From: Nitrospirales bacterium | GTDB lineage: Bacteria; Nitrospirota; Nitrospiria; Nitrospirales; UBA8639 | DNA: 64,000 bases | NCBI GenBank assembly: GCA_029261295.1 | Contig: JAJDBP010000006.1 | Coordinates: 1-64,000, forward strand | Direction of reading: 5' to 3' | Shown: positions 51,725 through 61,207 of the stretch, one piece after another | How positions within the stretch are numbered: the first letter of the stretch is position 1 | How the letters are laid out: each line of letters begins with the position of its first letter | Made by a program: the position numbers and the translations under genes | The notes under the pieces: model-generated | What the model was told of the DNA's origin: nothing | What the model saw: only the letters and a program-made list of their open reading frames with translations | The model's database searches: none

Positions 51725-52792
51725 GTGAATGTGATTACGGCCATTCAAATTCCCCATTCAAAGCCTCAGGTTGGGCAGGAAGAAATAGCTGCGCTCACGG
51801 AGGTGATTGAATCTCACCAGGTGGCACAAGGTCCACGTATTGCTGCTTTTGAAAGTGGGATGGCTGATTTTATCGGTGTTTCGGGTGGAGTGGCGGTGAG
51901 CTCAGGGACGGCAGCTCTCTATCTCGCCTTGCAGGCCCTGGGTGTGGGTCAGGATGATGAAGTCATTATGCCCAGCTATGTCTGTGCGGCCCCCTGGGTG
52001 GCTACCAGTCGATTAGGTGCCAATCCAATAGTTGTTGATATTGAGCCTGATACCTTTAACATTGATCCGGAAAAGGTGAAGTCTACCATCACCTCCAAAA
52101 CTCGAGCGATTATCGTGCCTCATATGTTTGGACTGCCCGCCAACCTCACACAGCTACGGGCCTTTGAGATACCAATCGTTGAAGATTGCGCTCAAACCCT
52201 GGGGGCCATACAAGAGGGAGTGCATGTCGGAACTGTTGGTGACGCGACGATCTGCTCATTTTTTGCCACCAAACTTCTTTGTGCCGGAGAGGGTGGGATG
52301 GTGTTGTCTCACAACCATGCCCTTCTGGACAGGGTTCGAGATACTCGGGAATTTGATGAGAAATCCCAATTATCAGCAGAAAGCTTTAATTTTAAAATGA
52401 CCGACCTTCAGGCTTCGATGGGATCATGTCAACTGAAGCGGTTGGATGCAGCCTTGGTTAGAAGAGTGGCGATTGCTGAAAGGTATACAAGGGAACTCAC
52501 TGGTCTTCCAGTCGTTCTTCCTTTGACGCCGAAAGACCGAACGCACATTTACTATCGCTATGTCTTGACCGTCGCTCAACCGCTTGATGGTTTATTGAAT
52601 CGATTGCAGGAGCGGGGGATTCAATGTCGTCGACCAATTTTTAAGCCGCTTCATGACTATTTAGGATTGCATGGGCGCTATCCGGTGAGTGAACACGTCT
52701 TTGCTTCTGCTCTTTCTCTTCCCATTTATCCTTCACTCACCGAGGACGAAATTGACTTGATTGTTCAAGCTCTTTGGGAGGAACTCGATTGA
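51725..52792 (+). CDS. DegT/DnrJ/EryC1/StrS family sugar aminotransferase
   Basis: A 355-residue PLP enzyme. SSGTAALYLALQALG binds the cofactor phosphate. IVEDCAQTLGA carries the PLP-ring Asp154. SFFATKLLCAGEGG carries the Schiff-base Lys183. The family transaminates keto-sugar nucleotides to make 4-amino or 3-amino sugars. The gmd product, GDP-4-keto-6-deoxymannose, is one possible substrate (giving GDP-perosamine), but they lie 23 kb apart. GTG 51725 is the predicted start. The stop overlaps the next start as TTGA. Confidence 0.9.
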   Translation: MNVITAIQIPHSKPQVGQEEIAALTEVIESHQVAQGPRIAAFESGMADFIGVSGGVAVSSGTAALYLALQALGVGQDDEVIMPSYVCAAPWVATSRLGANPIVVDIEPDTFNIDPEKVKSTITSKTRAIIVPHMFGLPANLTQLRAFEIPIVEDCAQTLGAIQEGVHVGTVGDATICSFFATKLLCAGEGGMVLSHNHALLDRVRDTREFDEKSQLSAESFNFKMTDLQASMGSCQLKRLDAALVRRVAIAERYTRELTGLPVVLPLTPKDRTHIYYRYVLTVAQPLDGLLNRLQERGIQCRRPIFKPLHDYLGLHGRYPVSEHVFASALSLPIYPSLTEDEIDLIVQALWEELD

Positions 52793-54003
52793 CAAACTTA
52801 CCAACTCAAGTCTTGAAATGGGAGCGGTGGATGGTTTTGGGAGGGCTCTTTTCGGTCTTTCTCCTGATGCTGCCATGGGTCCGTTCTTTCTTTGTGGAGT
52901 CAGGACAGAGATGGCTCTATATTTTTTCAGTCTCATTGATTTTTACGATGACGAGTACGCCCGTGGCCCGATGGCTCGGATTTTCCTTGAGGGTGATGGA
53001 TTACCCAGGGGATAGACGGATTCACCAGTTGCCGACCCCCCGACTGGGTGGGCTGGCGGTATTTTTTGGGTTTATATTGGCGGTTTTGGCCAATATGGTT
53101 CTCCCAGAAAAAATTGTTGTGGTGCTGCTTACTGGCATCCTTCTATTGGTCGTGGGAATCATGGACGATACTTGGGAGCTTCCGGCTTGGACAAAATTGG
53201 TGACGCAACTCGTGGCCTCTGGCGTGGTGATTTCCTGGGGAATCGTGTTGACTGTTTTTCCAGAAGGACTTTTTGGCAATACGGCCAATATTATTCTTAC
53301 CATTATTTGGCTGGTGGGGATTACTAATGCGTTTAATTTTATGGATGGGATGGATGGATTAGCCGCAGGGCTTGCCGTCTTGATTGCCTTCTTTCTTGGG
53401 TTCCTGGCATTTCAGACGAATCAAGTTGAGCTAGGCTGGTTGTCCATTGCCATTATTGGTGCGAGTCTCGGATTCCTGCCGTATAATTTTAGAAATGGAA
53501 GCCCAGCCATGATTTTTCTGGGTGATGGGGGATCGACTTTTCTTGGTTTTACCCTCGCTTCCCTGGCAGTAATGGGCTTTTGGTCTGATCATAACCCGAT
53601 CGTTTCATTTATTAGCCCCATACTTATATTTTGGGTGTTGATTTACGACATGATCTATTTAACGGTAGATCGAGTTGCGACGGGAAAAGTCAGCTCAATA
53701 AAAGAATGGTTAGATTATGTAGGCCAGGACCATCTTCATCATCGGCTTGCGCGAGCACTAGGAAGTCAGCGAGCGAGTGTACTCATGATTTTTACATTGA
53801 CTATTTGTCTTGGCTTGGGCGCCATGGCCCTTCGCAAAAACGATGCTCCGGAAGCGATCATGCTTTTAGCTCAAGCCAGTTTGATGGTCATCATTATTAC
53901 CATTCTCGAGTATCGAGGTCGGCTACATTATTCACATAAGTCTGAGAAAGAGTCCGAAGAAGCGGTTAATGCTTCTGGAAATCCAGTTTACCTTGTGAAG
54001 TAG
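52789..54003 (+). CDS. WecA/MraY-like sugar-phosphate transferase
   Basis: A 404-residue membrane protein with about eleven helices. Conserved motifs are GIMDDTWELPAWTKL (DD motif), NAFNFMDGMDGLAAGLAV, FLGDGGSTFLGF and DHLHHRL. It transfers a sugar-1-phosphate to undecaprenyl phosphate, the first step of lipid-linked glycan assembly. TTG 52789 is preferred, with GGGAGGA about six bases upstream inside the DegT gene and a TTGA overlap with its stop; TTG 52774 would start before that site. It is the only recognisable initiating transferase in the window. Confidence 0.85.
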   Translation: MTNLPTQVLKWERWMVLGGLFSVFLLMLPWVRSFFVESGQRWLYIFSVSLIFTMTSTPVARWLGFSLRVMDYPGDRRIHQLPTPRLGGLAVFFGFILAVLANMVLPEKIVVVLLTGILLLVVGIMDDTWELPAWTKLVTQLVASGVVISWGIVLTVFPEGLFGNTANIILTIIWLVGITNAFNFMDGMDGLAAGLAVLIAFFLGFLAFQTNQVELGWLSIAIIGASLGFLPYNFRNGSPAMIFLGDGGSTFLGFTLASLAVMGFWSDHNPIVSFISPILIFWVLIYDMIYLTVDRVATGKVSSIKEWLDYVGQDHLHHRLARALGSQRASVLMIFTLTICLGLGAMALRKNDAPEAIMLLAQASLMVIIITILEYRGRLHYSHKSEKESEEAVNASGNPVYLVK

Positions 54004-54057
54004 ACACGTTCGTTTCTATTTTGTTCTTCCAGCCGGAGTTCGCCTTTTCCCCAGCTG

Positions 54058-55119
54058 CTATTCCATCATTAAAGTGTGAATCCGATCGTCAGTTCCTCCT
54101 AGGTCTAGAAACTTTTGGTAGTGGTGCCTAGCTTTTTGCAGGTCTTCTTTGTGAAATTCGTAAAAGGCTCCTATATTGAATTGTCCTTCCACTGAATCAG
54201 GTTGTAAGGCTAACCCTTCCTGGTAGATTTTTTCTGCTTTTTCTATTTGCTTCTCTGCAACCAGCAGGACACCCAAGTTCATATAGGCCTCGGAATCAGT
54301 GGGTTGTAATTCGGTAACTCGTTGGAAATGTTCAATAGCTTTTTGCAATTGATTGTGTTGTTGATAGAGGAATCCTAAATTGTAATGGGCTTCGGCATGG
54401 TCTGGATTGTTGACTAAGACGTGTTCATAAGCGTCAATGGCTGGTTCAATCTCCTGATTTTGCTCAAAAAGCCGTCCTAATAAATACCAGCCTTCAGTAT
54501 GTTGTGAGTCGTGTGTTGTGAGGCGAGTGAGGAGCTCTTGTGCACCATCGTGTTGATGGCGTTGCATCAGATGATACGCCAGATGGAAAAGCGCTTCCGA
54601 GGCTAAGGGTTCTTGCTTGAGAACTGCTTCGTATTCTTGGATGGCTTCGTTGGTTGAACCCCTTTGATCAAATATCTTGGCCAAGGTGAGTCGTGCTTCC
54701 CAAAAATTTGGGTAAAGAGTTAACGCTTGTTGAACTGCTTGCTGTGCCTCTTCCATCTTGCCGAGGTTCACATAGAGTAACCCCAAATCATAGTGAGCTT
54801 GAGCAAAATTTGGATTGAATGTCACAGCTTGCCGCAAGGCAGGAATTCCCGAGCTTGCGTTTTGGGTTTGCTGAAATTGCACTACTCCCAAAAGATGATG
54901 GGCTTCGGCATAGGATGGGAATTCCTTTATGGCTTCTTGGAGAAGAGATTCAGCTTGTTGAAGGTTCTGGTCTTGAATAGCTTGGCTTGCGTTGTGGAAA
55001 AGCTCTTGGGCCGAATGTCCAGACCCTGTGCCAGGCCAGAGTGCCATACATACAAAAAGAAAACTAGCAACAGCTCGTATGGTTTGGCGAATGAAATAGA
55101 TTGAATGTCGTGTTCTCAT
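54058..55119 (-). CDS. TPR-repeat secreted protein
   Basis: A 353-residue protein. A signal sequence (IRAVASFLFVCMALWPGTG) is followed by about eight tetratricopeptide repeats. Recurring motifs include AHYDLGLLYVNLGKMEEA, AHYNLGFLYQQHNQLQKA and AYMNLGVLLVAEKQIEKA. Such proteins usually act as periplasmic scaffolds in polysaccharide or outer-membrane assembly. It is convergent with the WecA-like gene (54 bases between stops). It has no close partner on the minus strand other than the TonB receptor gene 199 bases upstream. Confidence 0.85.
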   Translation of the reverse strand: MRTRHSIYFIRQTIRAVASFLFVCMALWPGTGSGHSAQELFHNASQAIQDQNLQQAESLLQEAIKEFPSYAEAHHLLGVVQFQQTQNASSGIPALRQAVTFNPNFAQAHYDLGLLYVNLGKMEEAQQAVQQALTLYPNFWEARLTLAKIFDQRGSTNEAIQEYEAVLKQEPLASEALFHLAYHLMQRHQHDGAQELLTRLTTHDSQHTEGWYLLGRLFEQNQEIEPAIDAYEHVLVNNPDHAEAHYNLGFLYQQHNQLQKAIEHFQRVTELQPTDSEAYMNLGVLLVAEKQIEKAEKIYQEGLALQPDSVEGQFNIGAFYEFHKEDLQKARHHYQKFLDLGGTDDRIHTLMME

Positions 55120-55218
55120 GATGGCCTCAATTTGCGATGACGGAAAAATGAAAAATGGGATAGTGGTAAGGTATCAAAAAGGAGGGTATGAAAAAAATGC
55201 AATCTCACTTTTTTCACC

Positions 55219-55251
55219 ATCGGCACCCCGGTGATTGCCCGGGATGCCGAT
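55219..55251. terminator. Strong hairpin between TPR and TonB receptor genes
   Basis: ATCGGCA at 55219-55225 pairs with TGCCGAT at 55245-55251. An inner CCCGG/CCGGG pairing extends it, and the loop is seven bases. It lies downstream of the TonB receptor on the minus strand. Neither side has a clean U-run directly next to the stem, so it may be a terminator that relies on the T-rich stretch near 55190-55200, or an RNA-stabilising hairpin. Confidence 0.5.
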
Positions 55252-55317
55252 TTAGTGTTTCTTAACGAGATTCCAAGGAATTCTCATCATAAGAAAATAT
55301 GGAACGTACCTTTTTGG

Positions 55318-57534
55318 CTAATTGAAATTATAGCGTACTGAAACTCCTCCAAACACATTTCTTCCCGGGAAGGGAGAAAAGGCAGGGCTGGTACCCGGGT
55401 TCAGGCGTGCGGTGAAATAGTTGGCATCAAAAATATTATCCAGTCGTGAAAAGAGTTCAAGCTCCCAACTCTCTAAAACGGTTGTGTGATAACCAGCTTT
55501 GAGGTTGGTCACCGTATATGAAGGGTTCTTTTGGTCGTTGGCCCCTGGCGTTGGGGAAACCTGATTGGTGTCGTTCAGGAAATAATCTGTTTGATAGAGC
55601 CACTCGAATCCTCCATAAATTCCTGAGGTATGCTCATAGGTCGCATCAATGACCAGACGATGTTCAGGAATCCCTGGTAATCGTCGACCAGATACGTCAA
55701 TGCCATTGACGGTATATTTTTTGAACCGGTAGTCGGTATAGGTGTAGGCTCCTTGAATTTGAAGGCCAGGAATCGGGCGGTAGGCGAGCCCAAACTCAAA
55801 GCCATCATGATCCGATTTTCCTGCATTTCTGAAGCATTGAACAAAGAAACATGGACCTGGCGCATTAAAGGGGATGAGTTCGTCTTTGAAGCGTTGTCGA
55901 TACACTGCAAATTCATAAAAGACTTGATTCCCCATTTCCCCCTTCACGCCAAGTTCATAGTTAGTCGATTTCTGAGGGTCAACCCCAGGATTGAGACCCG
56001 ATCCTGTTGGGTTATTAGGATTCCGAAATTCTGTCCCGGTTGGGGTTTCGAAAGATTGACTCACGGTGACATAGAGATTAGCCCACTTTGCTAGGCTCAA
56101 ACGTAATCCTCCCGAAGGTGTCCATTCGGAAAAATTTCGACGGCTGGAGGTGTTTCCACCTACGGTAGGAATATTGTCGTGAATCTTAAATCGCACTCGG
56201 CTATATCGAACGCCACCAATGATTTCCAGCCTTTCAAAAATCTGGAACTCGTCTTGAAGATAAAACCCATCTTGGTAGACCCGTTCTTGATTGTACACCC
56301 GGAGCATGCCTTTTGTTCCCAAGACATTGTCATAGTTTCGCGTAATCGTATTTTGATCTTGGCGGTCATAGCCAAGAATGAGCCGATTTGGGAGGCCAAA
56401 AATGGGAACAGTATTGATATATTGAATAAAGGAACCCCATTCAATGCGTTTGTGGGTGAGGTAGCTTCCAGTAAAACAACAGAGAGGATGATCGAGTCTT
56501 CGAGTTCCAAAAAACCCAGTAAGGCTGATAGCCTGATTTTGTGTCAATTGATTGCGGTAGGTGAGTGATGGTCGCCAACGTTTATCTCGTCGAGCCGTTC
56601 GGAAGGCTGAATAGGGGGTATTCCTAGGGAATGTAGCCGGAGGGACAGCATGGAGTGTTTGTTGAATTTGTCGCGGATTGGTTTCCGCTTGGGTCTTCGT
56701 CAAACTGCCTGGAATGTCGATATCGGGTTGACTATAGGTCAGAATGAACGAGACATCTGAATCTGAGTCAATTCGATATTTCAATTTTCCAAAAAAGCGA
56801 TGGTTCTTGACTGTGCTGTTCCTACGATAGCCACCAGCATCTACATAAGAGTAACTTCCCATATAACTAAGATTGTCCTTCAGGAGCGCTCCTGCGGTTT
56901 TAAATCGGCTTTTAAAGAAATTATAGGCTCCGAAGGTAAAACGCTGTTCGGCATAGACGTTATCGGCAGAGCCTTCTTCAATGACATAATTTAAGACTCC
57001 GGCTGAGGCATTGCCGTAGAGGGCGGAATTGGGTCCGCGCAATACTTCAACTCGTGAAATTGCATCAAGATCAATAGGTTCAAGTCGGGTTTGCCCATCA
57101 GGTTCCGTTAAAGGGATTCCATCAATAAGGACTCGGATTCCTCGAACGCCAAAGTTTGCGCGTTGCCCCGTTCCACGAATGGAAATTCGTACATCATCTG
57201 GACCAAATCGACGCTCAGCAAAGACACCAGGAACCACGCGGAGAGTTTCATCGAGTCCTGTTGCCGGATTGGCACGTTGTATTTGAGTTTGATTGATAGA
57301 ACTGACAGCGCCCGGGACTTGCGTTAAGACTTTCGGGGTTCTAGTGGCAGTGACGACGACTGGGTCAAGAGTTTCTACCGCGTCGTCTTCAGCATTTGCC
57401 GCGAGTGCAAGTTGTGGACTGTGATCTTCTCGTGTTTCGGAATTTCCCGGGGAAGGAAGAAAACTCACAAGTAGAAAAGTTAACAAGAATGTAGAACTCA
57501 ATATAGTGGTTGCTTTGCACAATCGAACGGACAT
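55318..57534 (-). CDS. TonB-dependent outer-membrane receptor
   Basis: A 738-residue receptor. A signal peptide is followed by TLDPVVVTATRTPKVLTQVP, a TonB-box-like region. The plug domain has VRISIRGTGQRANFGVRGIR, LIDGIPLTEPDGQTRLEPID and VEVLRGPNSALYGNASAGVL, and a 22-strand barrel fills the rest. The plug pattern is closest to the FecA/iron-siderophore group as I recognise it. Metals, siderophores or other small ligands are possible. It follows a small Cys/His protein gene and a BNR-repeat gene, with which it probably forms an operon. TonB-ExbB-ExbD lie 5 kb away. Confidence 0.9.
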   Translation of the reverse strand: MSVRLCKATTILSSTFLLTFLLVSFLPSPGNSETREDHSPQLALAANAEDDAVETLDPVVVTATRTPKVLTQVPGAVSSINQTQIQRANPATGLDETLRVVPGVFAERRFGPDDVRISIRGTGQRANFGVRGIRVLIDGIPLTEPDGQTRLEPIDLDAISRVEVLRGPNSALYGNASAGVLNYVIEEGSADNVYAEQRFTFGAYNFFKSRFKTAGALLKDNLSYMGSYSYVDAGGYRRNSTVKNHRFFGKLKYRIDSDSDVSFILTYSQPDIDIPGSLTKTQAETNPRQIQQTLHAVPPATFPRNTPYSAFRTARRDKRWRPSLTYRNQLTQNQAISLTGFFGTRRLDHPLCCFTGSYLTHKRIEWGSFIQYINTVPIFGLPNRLILGYDRQDQNTITRNYDNVLGTKGMLRVYNQERVYQDGFYLQDEFQIFERLEIIGGVRYSRVRFKIHDNIPTVGGNTSSRRNFSEWTPSGGLRLSLAKWANLYVTVSQSFETPTGTEFRNPNNPTGSGLNPGVDPQKSTNYELGVKGEMGNQVFYEFAVYRQRFKDELIPFNAPGPCFFVQCFRNAGKSDHDGFEFGLAYRPIPGLQIQGAYTYTDYRFKKYTVNGIDVSGRRLPGIPEHRLVIDATYEHTSGIYGGFEWLYQTDYFLNDTNQVSPTPGANDQKNPSYTVTNLKAGYHTTVLESWELELFSRLDNIFDANYFTARLNPGTSPAFSPFPGRNVFGGVSVRYNFN

Positions 57535-57593
57535 AGTTCCTCCAATAAGACGGAAATCAACAAATGAAAACTAAGAATGTGGATATAAAACAA

Positions 57594-57917
57594 TTAAAGA
57601 AAACAGGGTGGTGCACGAGTGCACAGACCAAGAGATGGCTTGTCGGGGTTATCAAATATGGAATAGAACGGTTGTTGGTGAAGATATAACGAGGGACTCC
57701 AAAAACCCCCTGCTGAAAGCAGAGCTGTTGAAGAGACAAAGGCCGTCTGGCAGGCGGAGAAACATAAGGTAGAATGATTGGAAGAGTTGGAGTGATGGGT
57801 GACGCTTGATTTGGAGGGCTCGCATGCGAATGCGAAACCAGTCAACAAGGCGTACCAAAAAAGCAGGCAACTAATACACAACAATTTCTGCCTATTAATA
57901 GTGGGGTGGAGTGTCAT
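57594..57917 (-). CDS. Small secreted Cys/His protein A
   Basis: A 107-residue protein not assigned to a named family. A hydrophobic N-terminus (LLCISCLLFWYALLTGFAFA) is followed by a short His/Ser-rich segment (THHSNSSNHST), then LCFSACQTAFVSS with a CxxxC motif, and a low-complexity end. It starts inside the end of the BNR-repeat gene (ATGA overlap) and stops 59 bases before the TonB receptor, which supports it being real. The layout resembles the proteins at 60331 and 62458 and, loosely, DUF2946-type proteins near metal receptors. Metal binding is inferred. Confidence 0.6.
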   Translation of the reverse strand: MTLHPTINRQKLLCISCLLFWYALLTGFAFACEPSKSSVTHHSNSSNHSTLCFSACQTAFVSSTALLSAGGFWSPSLYLHQQPFYSIFDNPDKPSLGLCTRAPPCFL

Positions 57918-59176
57918 CGTTGTGGAGGAAATGTTACGGCTTGAACGATCATGACATTATTTGGAAAGGCATGTTCAATCCAGGTAATGGCTCCTTCACC
58001 CTGCCGGTTGAAGGCAATAGCTGGATATTGGGCTTTGGCTTGGTTGAGACGTTGTGGTGCACTGAATGTGGAACCCTGATCTAAAGAATAACGCACATAG
58101 ATTTCTCGTCGAACCGGTGAGAGTTCTTCCCACACCACCATGATGTGTCCTTGTGGATCGATGGCCATCTGTGGTTTGTCAGGGAAAGTGCCTTTGGATT
58201 GGTTGAGCATCATTCGTGGGCTAAAAGTCTTTCCTTGATCATCAGATGTCGCGAGATAAATGCCAGGGATATCATTGGGACCTTCCGTATACCAGGTAAC
58301 ATAGAGCCGGCCTTGATCATCTACGGCGATGGATGCCGGGCGATGGGGGCACCCTTGAAAATCCCAACGATCTTGTCCGACCACAACCGGTGAGGAATAG
58401 GTTTCCCCCCCATCAGTTGAGCGCGCCACAACGGTTTCCCGAAATTTCTCTTCAATAATTTGTCTCCAAGCGATGTAGATTGTTCCATTTGGGGCGGTTG
58501 CAAGAGAGGTTCGACAACACACGCAGGTCTTTCCTTCGAGAGGAACATTCTTTTCAATGGTTTTTCCCTTTGAAAGAGATCGTGCGACATAGGTTTTTGG
58601 ATTTTTTCGGCCTTCGCGAGAATCGATCCAGGCCAAATGCACGGTCCCATTTTGATCGACACAAAGATTGTCGAAGGTATGACTTGTCGGAGGAATATCA
58701 TCGTTCACAATAATCGGTGGGGAAAATAATACGTTTTTGGTATGTGATGTGCTTAATCGCAGAAGGCTGGCAAAAGGGTTCTGTTGGCTTTTAGGATTGG
58801 GTGATGACCATGACAGATGGATTCGGTTGTTGGGTCCTAATGCAAGCCCAGGAGATTGATGAATTGCCGCCACAGCGGGTCCTCCGTTATTGACATGCAG
58901 AGGCGCAGGAAATTCCTTGGCTCCAGGCTGTATTGAGGCATAAAAGAGTTCATGCCGGTCCTTGCCTGCCTCTATCCATGCCAGGTGGCGAGTGCTACTT
59001 TCGTCAATTTGAATAGCGGGTCCTGAAACGGTTTTGGTGTGATGATTCAGGCGAATTTTTTCTCCGAAGATGATCGTTGAGTCTTTCACATTGTCATTGG
59101 AATAACCTAAGCCGGGTGCAATAACTAAAAATGAGGCGGACATGAGTGATAGGAACATTTTTGTATGGATAGACAT
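57914..59176 (-). CDS. Secreted BNR/sialidase-fold repeat protein
   Basis: A 420-residue protein with an N-terminal signal (MFLSLMSASFLVIAPGLGYS). Asp-box repeats are visible: ARSTDGGETYSSP, ATSDDQGKTFSPR and RYSLDQGSTFSAP; YVARSLSKGKTIEKN is a weaker one. This indicates a six-bladed sialidase-like propeller. A CVCCRTSL segment adds an unusual Cys cluster. The Arg triad of true sialidases was not identified, so an enzyme role is doubtful. Its stop overlaps the small Cys/His gene start, and the TonB receptor follows; ligand capture at the cell surface is a plausible role. Confidence 0.75.
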   Translation of the reverse strand: MSIHTKMFLSLMSASFLVIAPGLGYSNDNVKDSTIIFGEKIRLNHHTKTVSGPAIQIDESSTRHLAWIEAGKDRHELFYASIQPGAKEFPAPLHVNNGGPAVAAIHQSPGLALGPNNRIHLSWSSPNPKSQQNPFASLLRLSTSHTKNVLFSPPIIVNDDIPPTSHTFDNLCVDQNGTVHLAWIDSREGRKNPKTYVARSLSKGKTIEKNVPLEGKTCVCCRTSLATAPNGTIYIAWRQIIEEKFRETVVARSTDGGETYSSPVVVGQDRWDFQGCPHRPASIAVDDQGRLYVTWYTEGPNDIPGIYLATSDDQGKTFSPRMMLNQSKGTFPDKPQMAIDPQGHIMVVWEELSPVRREIYVRYSLDQGSTFSAPQRLNQAKAQYPAIAFNRQGEGAITWIEHAFPNNVMIVQAVTFPPQR

Positions 59177-59328
59177 GATAATCCCCCGAGATCAATATAG
59201 TGGAATAGTAGCTATTCAATTTTTAAAACGAATGAAGAAGATAATCCTGGAACATGTGGTGGTCTACCGCTTTTTGCCGTTGCTTACCTATTCCTGCAAC
59301 ATCTTGTTGATAATGGATCGACAAAGAA

Positions 59329-59372
59329 CAGGGTGAAGGCCAAGGAGGTCGATCCCAAATGCCTTCACCCTG
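59329..59372 (-). terminator. Rho-independent terminator candidate
   Basis: A perfect 12-base inverted repeat (CAGGGTGAAGGC at 59329-59340 with its complement at 59361-59372) sits 24 bases past the stop of the minus-strand gene 59396-60181. On the minus strand it is followed by TTCTTTG, a short U-rich tail. It separates that gene from the downstream BNR-repeat operon. Confidence 0.7.
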
Positions 59373-59395
59373 TGAGACCCAGGGTTCGGGGAAGC

Positions 59396-60181
59396 TTACC
59401 TTGGGCCATCAATGTTGAGACGGACATTCGCCATGGTTCTTCCAGGTGGTCTATAAAAACTTAATGGGTTTAATGCCTGATAGCTGACATGTGCTTGCCG
59501 CCCTACATTTGGATCAAAAAAGCCGTCTGACATCCCTGTCTCGTGGGTAAAGAGGGGGCGTTGAGGCTTGGCGTTTTCATTGTAGGCTTTAATCATCTGC
59601 TGAAACTTCAATCTTCCGGTCTCAATTCGATCAATTTCATCGTCGGTACCATAGGTGACGGTTGGTGGATAAGGACGACATGTGTCAATGGCTGCACCGA
59701 TAATGGGTTGGAGGCGCAAGAACGTATTGAGAGCTTGGAGCGCAATTGGTTTTTCGTGTGTTGGAAGGCTTTTTAAAAAGTCCTGTCGAGAAATGCCTGC
59801 AGGCGTTGTCTGGGTAAAGATGACTGCGCGACTATTTCGAAAAGCAATGGCCGCATCAGTGAGAACTCCATTGGATAGATCTTTGAGCGTGATGAAATAG
59901 GTGTAGTCTTTACTTCGTGCGATGGCCGGATCATTTGGAATGAATTGGCCAGGGATGCGGTGGATCTTAAGGTCGCGATGGTGAGCGGCCTTAATTTTTA
60001 TGCTGGTTCCCTGATGAGGCTTATCACAAAGGTATGGACTAAACGGCTTGGAATCAAGAGTGAGGCTAAAGATCTCGTTCCCAATGGCGGGAGTATTCAA
60101 CATACCTATTACGATGGATACACTAAGGCATGTGAAGACGATATTTGGGTGTAAAAGATACGTTGCTAGACCCTTCAGCAT
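59396..60181 (-). CDS. Secreted protein of unknown function
   Basis: A 262-residue protein that I do not recognise. An N-terminal hydrophobic segment (IVFTCLSVSIVIGMLNTPAI) marks export. Later segments include LCDKPHQGTSIKIKAAHHRD, AIARSKDYTYFITLKDLSNG and a Pro/Arg-rich end (SFYRPPGRTMANVRLNID). ATG 60181 is chosen because AAGGAG lies seven to eight bases upstream; an earlier in-frame codon at 60217 lacks such a site. The TonB-linked neighbourhood suggests an envelope role. A terminator follows. Confidence 0.65.
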   Translation of the reverse strand: MLKGLATYLLHPNIVFTCLSVSIVIGMLNTPAIGNEIFSLTLDSKPFSPYLCDKPHQGTSIKIKAAHHRDLKIHRIPGQFIPNDPAIARSKDYTYFITLKDLSNGVLTDAAIAFRNSRAVIFTQTTPAGISRQDFLKSLPTHEKPIALQALNTFLRLQPIIGAAIDTCRPYPPTVTYGTDDEIDRIETGRLKFQQMIKAYNENAKPQRPLFTHETGMSDGFFDPNVGRQAHVSYQALNPLSFYRPPGRTMANVRLNIDGPR

Positions 60182-60330
60182 GGAAGACTCCTTCTCTACT
60201 CGAGAGCTAAGAACCAATAACTGGAACAGACTGGTTAGAATCCTAAGGTTCGAAGATTCAATGACAGCTCAGCTGCAAAACTCATTTGAAAAATCTCGCC
60301 AACCGCTGTTCGTAGTTTGTTAGGTTGAGA

Positions 60331-60651
60331 TCAAGAATTGAGGGAAGGAGGCGGGCCGCGGGAGCTTGGAGGATTTGTGAATTCGAGATTGAAGATATTA
60401 GGGTGAGGAAGATCAAGGAGGGATAGTAGCTGTGTAGTATGTTCCACGAAAGTGGGAAGAGCTTGAATCCCTTGACCTGCTTGGCAGGACCAACTACACC
60501 AGGTTTGTTCGTGGGTTTGTTGGTCATGCCCATTGTGAGCAAGGTGCGTAGACAAATTCTGAGTCAGAGCTGTGCTGACAAAAAGAAAGCTGATCCCTAG
60601 GAAAAGGGAGAAAACTCGGCTCAAGGTTGGACGTTTTTGTGGGAATCCCAT
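60331..60651 (-). CDS. Small secreted Cys/His protein B
   Basis: A 106-residue protein. A hydrophobic signal (FSLFLGISFLFVSTALTQNL) is followed by a His-rich segment (THLAHNGHDQQTHEQ), then TWCSWSCQAGQGI with a CxxxC motif, and the C-terminus SSRGPPPSLNS. The layout matches the product at 62458 closely: His cluster, WCxWxC-type motif and RGPP end. ATG 60651 lacks a clear ribosome-binding site, and an in-frame TTG at 60681 would add ten residues. Metal binding, perhaps copper, is inferred from the His/Cys content. Confidence 0.62.
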   Translation of the reverse strand: MGFPQKRPTLSRVFSLFLGISFLFVSTALTQNLSTHLAHNGHDQQTHEQTWCSWSCQAGQGIQALPTFVEHTTQLLSLLDLPHPNIFNLEFTNPPSSRGPPPSLNS

Positions 60652-61207
60652 ACGTAAAGATCGATCCTTATGCCTAAGCAATAAGATTGACTCAAATTAT
60701 CCTGTTTGCTCAAGGGTGTCCACCTATGCCTGCTTGCCGATGCTACACTTTTCAGGCTTATCCAGAATTTTTGAAGTCTTGAACTGTAAGACTATTCTTG
60801 AAGAACTTATTTTTTCTCAAATTTAGAAGAACACGCAAGATGGTGAATTTTCCAAATTGGGTTTTTTGAAAGTGTGCTGAGTAAAGATTGTGAAATGGGC
60901 ACTTTAATTTGAGTAAATTTTCTGCATTTTAAACACGTGAAGATTTTCTCAAGGTTCTTGTTGCACCCGTGAGTAATAGGTGGAAGGCATGAGTAGACAA
61001 TTTCCTTGGTGAACGCGTAAAAACCTTTCCTTGAGGAACTCTTGGTTTTTTAATCTATTTCAACACATGCTCTTGAGGTTTTAGGAGTGTGTGAGGGTTT
61101 CTAAGCGAGAACGTTCACTCGTCTGTCATCTATGGCGTCTTGCATGCTGGCGTAGTTGTCTGCGGGCAGAACATTCTGGTGCTTAGAGGTCCTTGGGAGG
61201 TCACGTT
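60652..61207. other. Intergenic region
   Basis: I see no supported gene in this 556-base stretch. It lies between divergent genes (minus 60331-60651, plus 61208). Frames present are short and lack ribosome-binding sites. No clear palindrome or promoter match stood out. Confidence 0.5.

Noticed and set aside
57914-59176. Active sialidase
   Set aside because: Asp-box repeats are present, but the Arg triad, Asp and Tyr of catalytic sialidases were not identified.
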